From Pelagibacteraceae bacterium AG-430-I06 (lineage in GTDB: Bacteria > Pseudomonadota > Alphaproteobacteria > Pelagibacterales > Pelagibacteraceae), in contig QCOH01000002.1 in the NCBI GenBank assembly GCA_003209895.1, forward strand, positions 1 to 64,000: a stretch of DNA of 64,000 nucleotides. Reading direction: 5' to 3'. Positions 59,415-64,000 of the stretch are shown here, piece after piece; the stretch's first letter is position 1, and the number at the start of each line of letters is the position of its first letter. The translations under genes were made by a program, and so were the position numbers. The notes under the pieces were generated by a model that saw only the letters and a program-made list of their open reading frames with translations, did not search any database and was not told where the DNA came from.

Positions 59415-60692
59415 ATGAAAATAAGCGAGCTTCTTAAATTTGAGGAGGACTTACGTTTAGAAAAAAAAACTGTAATTATATTGAGATGGATAGCTTTAAT
59501 AGGCCAATTAATTACAATTTATTTTGTTCACTTCTTTTTAAAATTTGAACTACCAATATTACTTTGTACTACTACGATTTTTTTCGGCGGACTTACAAAT
59601 ATTTTTATACAATTTAACTTAAGAAAGAATCAACTAAGTAACTTAGAATCAACAATATTATTATTTTACGATGTGATTCAATTGACTTTGTTAATTTTTT
59701 TAACTGGGGGGATAACTAATCCTTTTGTAATTTTTTTAATAGTGCCTTCTATAGTTTCATCTACAATATTAAATTTAGCCAGCACATTTTTTTTATCATT
59801 TGCCACTATAATTTCTTTAATACTAATCACTTTCAATCATTATCCGTTACCGAGTAAAGGAAATCTTCATTTTCATGTGCCAGAGTATTATGTAAGTGCA
59901 ATATTAAGTGCTTTAGTAGTAGTATTAATATTTTTAAATTATTTTGGTTTTCGTTTTGGTTTTGAGGCTAGAAAAAGAGGGAATGCTCTTTCCAAACTTG
60001 AGAGTGTATTAGCAAAGGAACAAGAACTAGACTCGATTGGCCACCAGGCAGCAGCGGCAGCACATTCTTTGGGAACGCCGCTATCAACTATTACTGTTAT
60101 TGCCAAAGAGCTTAAAAAGGAAATTACGAGCGGCACTAACGTTGAAGATATTGATATGCTATTAGCTCAAGCAAAAAAATGTGGAGAGATATTAAAGAAA
60201 TTGTCTAAAAGAGAAATAGTTGATGACGAATACGTTTCTAATGTTTCATTACAAGACCTGCTTTTTGAAATTACGAAATCTTTCGAGTCAATCACTGAAA
60301 AAGAAATAATATTTAATTCAGAAAAAGCAAAAAAAAATTTACCAATAAAAAGATCAGCTGAAATCACATATGGAATACGTAATTTTATTGGTAATGCAGT
60401 AAAATTCTCAAAGAAAAAAGTTAAAATTGATTTATTCTTGGATACAGAAGAAGTGAAAATTAAAATTTCTGATGATGGGCCAGGTTTCCCAGATGACGTA
60501 TATAAAATTATTGGAGAACCTTATATTAAATCAAGATATAAAAAATTTAAATCAAAGTCAGGATTGGGGCTCGGGACTTTCATAGGTAAAACTTTATTAG
60601 AGCGAAAAAAAGCTTTTATAGACTTTTTTAATAATCCAGATGGGGGAGCCGAAGTAGAAATAAAGTGGAAAGTTAAAGATATCAAAGCCTAG
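59415..60692 (+). CDS. regB: RegB/PrrB-family redox-sensing histidine kinase
   Basis: A 425-residue inner-membrane sensor with about six membrane segments (residues 25-185). It carries the RegB quinone-binding redox box GGITNPF (about 97-103) and the redox-active dimer-interface Cys in AQAKKCGEILKKLS (C256). The phospho-acceptor is H217 in AAAAHSLGTPL, but the normally acidic residue after His is Ser. The ATPase domain is intact (RNFIGNAVKFSKKKV, DDGPGFP, GLGLGTFIGKTLLE). The partner regulator RegA/PrrA is not in the window. It starts 5 bp after gyrB, so co-transcription with gyrase is likely. Confidence 0.87.
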   Translation: MKISELLKFEEDLRLEKKTVIILRWIALIGQLITIYFVHFFLKFELPILLCTTTIFFGGLTNIFIQFNLRKNQLSNLESTILLFYDVIQLTLLIFLTGGITNPFVIFLIVPSIVSSTILNLASTFFLSFATIISLILITFNHYPLPSKGNLHFHVPEYYVSAILSALVVVLIFLNYFGFRFGFEARKRGNALSKLESVLAKEQELDSIGHQAAAAAHSLGTPLSTITVIAKELKKEITSGTNVEDIDMLLAQAKKCGEILKKLSKREIVDDEYVSNVSLQDLLFEITKSFESITEKEIIFNSEKAKKNLPIKRSAEITYGIRNFIGNAVKFSKKKVKIDLFLDTEEVKIKISDDGPGFPDDVYKIIGEPYIKSRYKKFKSKSGLGLGTFIGKTLLERKKAFIDFFNNPDGGAEVEIKWKVKDIKA

Positions 60693-60698
60693 TTATTC

Positions 60699-61751
60699 CT
60701 AGGCAGGCTCTTGCTGAGTCAAACAGTGAATTGTTCCAAGACCCCACACTAAAACCGAACAATTAATTGGAACTATTTTTCTATTTTTAAAATGTTTTTT
60801 AAATATTTTAATAACAACTCTATCATTCAAATCATCAAAAATAGGCACCAAAACCAATTTATTAGCTATATAAAAATTTAAATAACTTGCCGGGACTCTA
60901 ATACCATCAATAAATTTAGGTTTAGGCATTGGTAAATAAATTATTTTTAATTTTTCCTTGTTAACTTTTTTAAACTCTTTAATTATTTGAATGTTTTGGT
61001 TTAAATTTTTAAAATTTTTATCTTTTTTATTATTTTCTTTTGCAATAAAAATTTTACTTTTACTTACAAATCTCGCAATATCATCTATATGTCCATGAGT
61101 ATCATCTCCATAAATGCCCTTATTTAGCCAGATAACTCTTCTTACACCAAAAAATCTTTTAAAAATTTGATGGTAATCATTAATTTTTAAACCTTTGTTT
61201 CTTTGTTGAACTTTACTAAGTAGACACTGCTTTGTAGTTAAAATAAGACCCGCACCATTTACATCAATAGAGCCACCCTCTAGAACAATTTTCTTTTTTA
61301 AATGTTTAGGCTTGATAACTTTAATTTTTTTGATTTTTTTAACCTTTAAATAAGCTCTATTATCATTTTTAAAATTTTTGTACTTGGCCCATCCATTAAA
61401 TTCCCAATTAGATATAATATTTCTATTTTTCTTATCCTTTAAAAATATCGGTAAAAAATCTCTCGTCCATGATCTATCTGTTTTGCAAATTATAAGTTTG
61501 ATGTTTTTTAATTTAGCACCAAGAATATTTAAAAAAAAAACCACTTTTTTTTTGTCTGATTTATCTTTAACTAAAATATTAACTGATTGTACTTTTGAAA
61601 GTATTGTAATTATTTTAGCAAAAACCCAAGGTATTTCATTAAACTTACCAGGCCAATCCTCTTTATTATGGGGCCAAGCAATCCAAGTTGAGTTCTGGGT
61701 CTCCCACTCAGCAGGCATCCTATAAATGCCATTTCTAGGCATCTCAGGCAT
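60699..61751 (-). CDS. aguA: Agmatine deiminase family protein
   Basis: Hydrolyses agmatine to N-carbamoylputrescine and ammonia. The 350-residue guanidino-group-modifying enzyme has MPAEWETQNSTWIAWPHN near the start, DRSWTRDFLPIFL (about 92-104), EGGSIDVNGAGLILTTKQCLL (in parts), DDTHGHIDDIARF with the catalytic His, and the active-site Cys in GTIHCLTQQ (C343). The related peptidyl-arginine deiminases are less likely given the amidase gene overlapping its start by 8 bp. Confidence 0.88.
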   Translation of the reverse strand: MPEMPRNGIYRMPAEWETQNSTWIAWPHNKEDWPGKFNEIPWVFAKIITILSKVQSVNILVKDKSDKKKVVFFLNILGAKLKNIKLIICKTDRSWTRDFLPIFLKDKKNRNIISNWEFNGWAKYKNFKNDNRAYLKVKKIKKIKVIKPKHLKKKIVLEGGSIDVNGAGLILTTKQCLLSKVQQRNKGLKINDYHQIFKRFFGVRRVIWLNKGIYGDDTHGHIDDIARFVSKSKIFIAKENNKKDKNFKNLNQNIQIIKEFKKVNKEKLKIIYLPMPKPKFIDGIRVPASYLNFYIANKLVLVPIFDDLNDRVVIKIFKKHFKNRKIVPINCSVLVWGLGTIHCLTQQEPA

Positions 61752-62619
61752 CCTTAGGGTTACTTAATATTCCCTTATAATAATCGATCCTTCTATCTCT
61801 GAAGAAGGGCCAGTGTCTTCTAACATTTTCAACTTTTTTAAAATCGATATCACAAATTAAAGTTTTCTCATTTTTTTCTGCTTTAGCAACTATATTTCCA
61901 CTTGGATCGAATACCATCGTATTGCCCCAAAACTCTAATTTTTTGGTGCCTTGTTTTTCTACTCCAACTCTATTAACTGCTGCAACATACACACCATTAG
62001 CAATCGCATGCGATCTTTGGATAGATATCCATGAGTCTAGTTGAGACTTTCCATATTTTTTCTTTTCTTTTGGGTGCCATCCAATAGCAGTTGGATAAAA
62101 AAGTATCTCAGCCCCTTGCAAAGAGGTTAATCTTGCTGCTTCAGGAAACCATTGATCCCAACATATTAAGGTTCCGAGGTTTCCATAACTTGTTTTAAAA
62201 GATTTAAATCCAAGATCACCAGGTGTAAAGTAAAATTTTTCATAGAACTGTGGATCATCCGGTATATGCATCTTTCTATATTTTCCAATTAATTTTCCAT
62301 TTTCGTTAATAACCACACATGAATTGTGATAAATACCTGAGGTTTTTTTTTCAAAAATAGGGGCAATTATAACAATCTTTAACTGCTTAGATAAAGTAGA
62401 AAAAATACTTGTTGTTTTTCCAGGTATTTTTTCTGCTAAATTAAAATTGGAATGTTTCTCCTCCTGGCAAAAATAATTTGACAAAAATAATTCTGGCAAG
62501 CAAACTATTTTAGCTTTTTTTTTACTTGCTTCTTTTATTTTTTTTACAGCGGTTTCCATATTTTTTTGTTGCTTAGCCGACATTTTCATCTGTATTAATG
62601 CTATTTTTATTTTGGACAT
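61744..62619 (-). CDS. aguB: N-carbamoylputrescine amidase (nitrilase superfamily)
   Basis: Converts N-carbamoylputrescine to putrescine, CO2 and ammonia. With the ATG at 62619 (MSKIKIALIQMKMSAKQQ) the protein has 291 residues and the nitrilase E-K-C triad: VCLPELFLSNYF (Glu), GKYRKMHIPDDPQFYEKFYF in segments (Lys) and GTLICWDQWFPEAARL (Cys). The DDPQFYEKFYFTPGD segment is typical of AguB. A longer in-frame start (62694) would overlap the upstream gene. It overlaps aguA by 8 bp, forming a two-step agmatine-to-putrescine unit. Confidence 0.93.
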   Translation of the reverse strand: MSKIKIALIQMKMSAKQQKNMETAVKKIKEASKKKAKIVCLPELFLSNYFCQEEKHSNFNLAEKIPGKTTSIFSTLSKQLKIVIIAPIFEKKTSGIYHNSCVVINENGKLIGKYRKMHIPDDPQFYEKFYFTPGDLGFKSFKTSYGNLGTLICWDQWFPEAARLTSLQGAEILFYPTAIGWHPKEKKKYGKSQLDSWISIQRSHAIANGVYVAAVNRVGVEKQGTKKLEFWGNTMVFDPSGNIVAKAEKNEKTLICDIDFKKVENVRRHWPFFRDRRIDYYKGILSNPKDA

Positions 62620-62623
62620 TTTG

Positions 62624-63667
62624 TTAAAATAATTTCTGGAAATTTTTTCTTTCTCTATTTTTCCAATTTTGACGATGATATACGTCACTTGCAATTAATG
62701 GAAGAACACTTGTTGCTTCTGCAAATACCATTTGCTCTTTTGAAGTATCAACCTTGCCCCATGAGCTCGCCTCCTTAAGTGTTGAGCTACTACACGCACC
62801 ATCTCTAGTGTCCGCTACAGTTATTTGAACAGCATATTTATGCATATCAACTTTTTTTCCTAAAAGCTCTGCACACACAACTGTGTCTTGAACAAAATTC
62901 TTTGGAACTCCTCCTCCAATCATTAATAGCCCAGATACCTTTGATTTTAATTTGATTTCTGTTAATTCCCTAAATTCTTTAATTGAGTCTATAGTAATAT
63001 GTTTTGACGGATTTTGTTCCTGGTGCATAACTAAACCAAAACCTGCCGAACTATCGGTAAATGCAGGGCAAAATATAGGAACATTATGTTCGTATGCCAA
63101 TTCAATTAGCGACCCACTTTTTTTTGCATTACTTTTTAAGTATTTACCTATCTCTTTAATAAACTCTCTGGAAGTATAAGCTTTGGGAGGTAGTTTATTC
63201 GCTATATCACATATAGTTTTATCGCATGCTTGCAATTGTTCTTCATCAATATAGGTATCATAAATTCGGTCTATATAATTATCTCTCAAAACTTTATCGT
63301 CTTGGAATTGGTCTCCCTGGTAGTGCTTAAATCCTAATGCTTCAAAAAAATCCATATCTATAATAGATGCTCCAGTTGCAACGATAGCGTCAACCATATT
63401 ATATTTAACTAAATCAGAGTATAATTTCATGCATCCAGCAGCAGAAGTTGAACCAGCAATTGTTAAAAATATTGAACAATTTTTATCACTTATCATTTCG
63501 TTATAGATTTGAGCTGCCTTTGCGGTATCTCTGGATGTAAAAGACATTTTTTTCATCGAGTCGATAATTTTTCTAGAGTCAAAAGAAGTTATATCTATAT
63601 GCTCTACTTCCGATTTTAATAGTGATTTTTTGTTGTGTCCTAGATTAGGACTATTTTTTTTGTTCAT
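62624..63667 (-). CDS. Deoxyhypusine-synthase-like aminobutyl/aminopropyl transferase (polyamine synthesis)
   Basis: A 347-residue homologue of deoxyhypusine synthase. NAD-binding-type motifs VEHIDITSFD, TIAGSTSAAGC and ATGASIIDMDF are present, as is GGGVPKNF, and the catalytic Lys of the SWGKV motif is kept (K305), followed by EATSVLPLIASDVY. Bacteria lack eIF5A, so such proteins usually make homospermidine or spermidine from putrescine-type donors. The 5-bp gap to aguB and the 1-bp overlap with the upstream decarboxylase place it in a polyamine operon. The exact product cannot be told from sequence. Confidence 0.83.
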   Translation of the reverse strand: MNKKNSPNLGHNKKSLLKSEVEHIDITSFDSRKIIDSMKKMSFTSRDTAKAAQIYNEMISDKNCSIFLTIAGSTSAAGCMKLYSDLVKYNMVDAIVATGASIIDMDFFEALGFKHYQGDQFQDDKVLRDNYIDRIYDTYIDEEQLQACDKTICDIANKLPPKAYTSREFIKEIGKYLKSNAKKSGSLIELAYEHNVPIFCPAFTDSSAGFGLVMHQEQNPSKHITIDSIKEFRELTEIKLKSKVSGLLMIGGGVPKNFVQDTVVCAELLGKKVDMHKYAVQITVADTRDGACSSSTLKEASSWGKVDTSKEQMVFAEATSVLPLIASDVYHRQNWKNRERKNFQKLF

Positions 63668-64000
63668 TACGCAACCAAGTATTTAAACTTAACCTTTTCA
63701 TCGTACATGGAAAGGATAGGCTTGTCATCTACTTGATAGATTGCGTCTGAATAAAAGCCATTAAATTTAGTTCTAAAAGTTGTTCCGTATGCCCCAAGTT
63801 GCCCAAGTTCAATATAGTCTCCTTCTTTAATATTATTTGGTAACAAAAAAGGACCTTTCATAAAATCAAGACTGTCACAAGTTGGCCCATAAAAACTAAA
63901 AGGGGTTAACTTCTTAGAAATAACCCTACCATTTGTTATCATCTTAGATGGTAAAACAAAATTTGGAACTCCAGCATCAAATAATGAACCATATGTTCCA
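63667..64000 (-). CDS. Type III PLP-dependent ornithine/lysine-type decarboxylase, C-terminal part (partial)
   Basis: A minus-strand frame open to the right window edge. The visible 110 residues start GTYGSLFDAGVPNFVLPS and contain FYGPTCDSLDFM, the C-terminal active-site loop of alanine-racemase-fold ornithine/lysine decarboxylases (Cys and Asp of CDSxD), then GDYIELGQLGAYGTTF. The PLP lysine lies outside the window. It probably supplies putrescine (or cadaverine) to the deoxyhypusine-synthase-like enzyme encoded directly downstream. Confidence 0.9.
   Translation of the reverse strand, partial: GTYGSLFDAGVPNFVLPSKMITNGRVISKKLTPFSFYGPTCDSLDFMKGPFLLPNNIKEGDYIELGQLGAYGTTFRTKFNGFYSDAIYQVDDKPILSMYDEKVKFKYLVA

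Overview
The window is a strongly AT-rich, almost gap-free bacterial chromosome segment with about 60 protein genes. I see no rRNA, tRNA, CRISPR array, insertion sequence or prophage. Gene content and order are alphaproteobacterial: mnmE-mnmG-rsmG-parA-parB, DUF3576-leuS-lptE-holA, grpE-dnaK-dnaJ-dapB, fur-miaB-phoH-ybeY-lnt-metK, nusA-infB-rbfA-rpsO-pnp, fabA-fabB-fabI divergent from an Irr-type regulator, rpsT-dnaA-dnaN-gyrB and a RegB-type kinase. The extreme compaction (overlapping stops and starts, divergent gene pairs with 0-15 bp between start codons, short versions of TsaB and GyrB) fits a streamlined marine lineage such as Pelagibacterales (SAR11) or a close relative. That placement is inference from architecture; no marker-gene phylogeny was possible.

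Layout. 1-4.3 kb: tRNA wobble modification (MnmE end, MnmG), RsmG and the ParAB partition genes, with two parS-like sites inside rsmG. 4.3-9 kb (minus strand): DUF3576 lipoprotein, LeuRS, LptE-like lipoprotein and HolA. 9.2-10.3 kb: an outer-membrane porin with a strong terminator that also encodes the C-terminus of the convergent ThiE-like gene. 10.3-14.3 kb: ThiE-like protein, YggS, L,D-transpeptidase, an OmpR-type regulator with a degenerate receiver, an ArfA-like ribosome-rescue microprotein, a PfkB kinase and endonuclease III. 14.3-18.8 kb: DapB and the DnaJ/DnaK/GrpE chaperones, with a clear sigma-32-type promoter before dnaK. 18.8-24.3 kb: RdgB, LpoA-like protein, RsmI, BON lipoprotein and the malic enzyme-PTA fusion. 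24.4-36 kb: MurJ, TrpRS (frameshifted at an A9 tract), Nfu, a Bax-like glucosaminidase, polysaccharide deacetylase, mini-TsaB, Fur, MiaB, PhoH, YbeY, Lnt and MetK. 36.1-42.6 kb: a reduced nusA-pnp cluster. 42.6-49.8 kb: a GNAT-like protein, FabI/FabB/FabA, an Irr-like regulator, KatG with an operator-like palindrome over its promoter, a DUF2061 protein, an SH3 protein and a MoeB-like enzyme. 49.8-54.5 kb: CoaBC, UbiB, UbiE, MutM and S20. 54.7-60.7 kb: DnaA, DnaN, GyrB and RegB-like kinase. 60.7-64 kb: a polyamine cluster (type III decarboxylase end, deoxyhypusine-synthase-like protein, N-carbamoylputrescine amidase, agmatine deiminase).

How the genes work together: the window combines chromosome replication and partition (DnaA, DnaN, GyrB, HolA, ParAB/parS), translation machinery, envelope building (LptE, MurJ, Lnt, Bax, L,D-transpeptidase), fatty-acid synthesis, and iron/peroxide control (Irr-like, Fur, KatG, Nfu). 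The observations most worth a second look are the trpS homopolymer frameshift that exactly restores a full-length enzyme, the 38-aa ArfA-like gene, the Irr/PerR-type box on the katG promoter, the RegB kinase whose HisKA acidic residue is replaced by Ser, and the polyamine operon.
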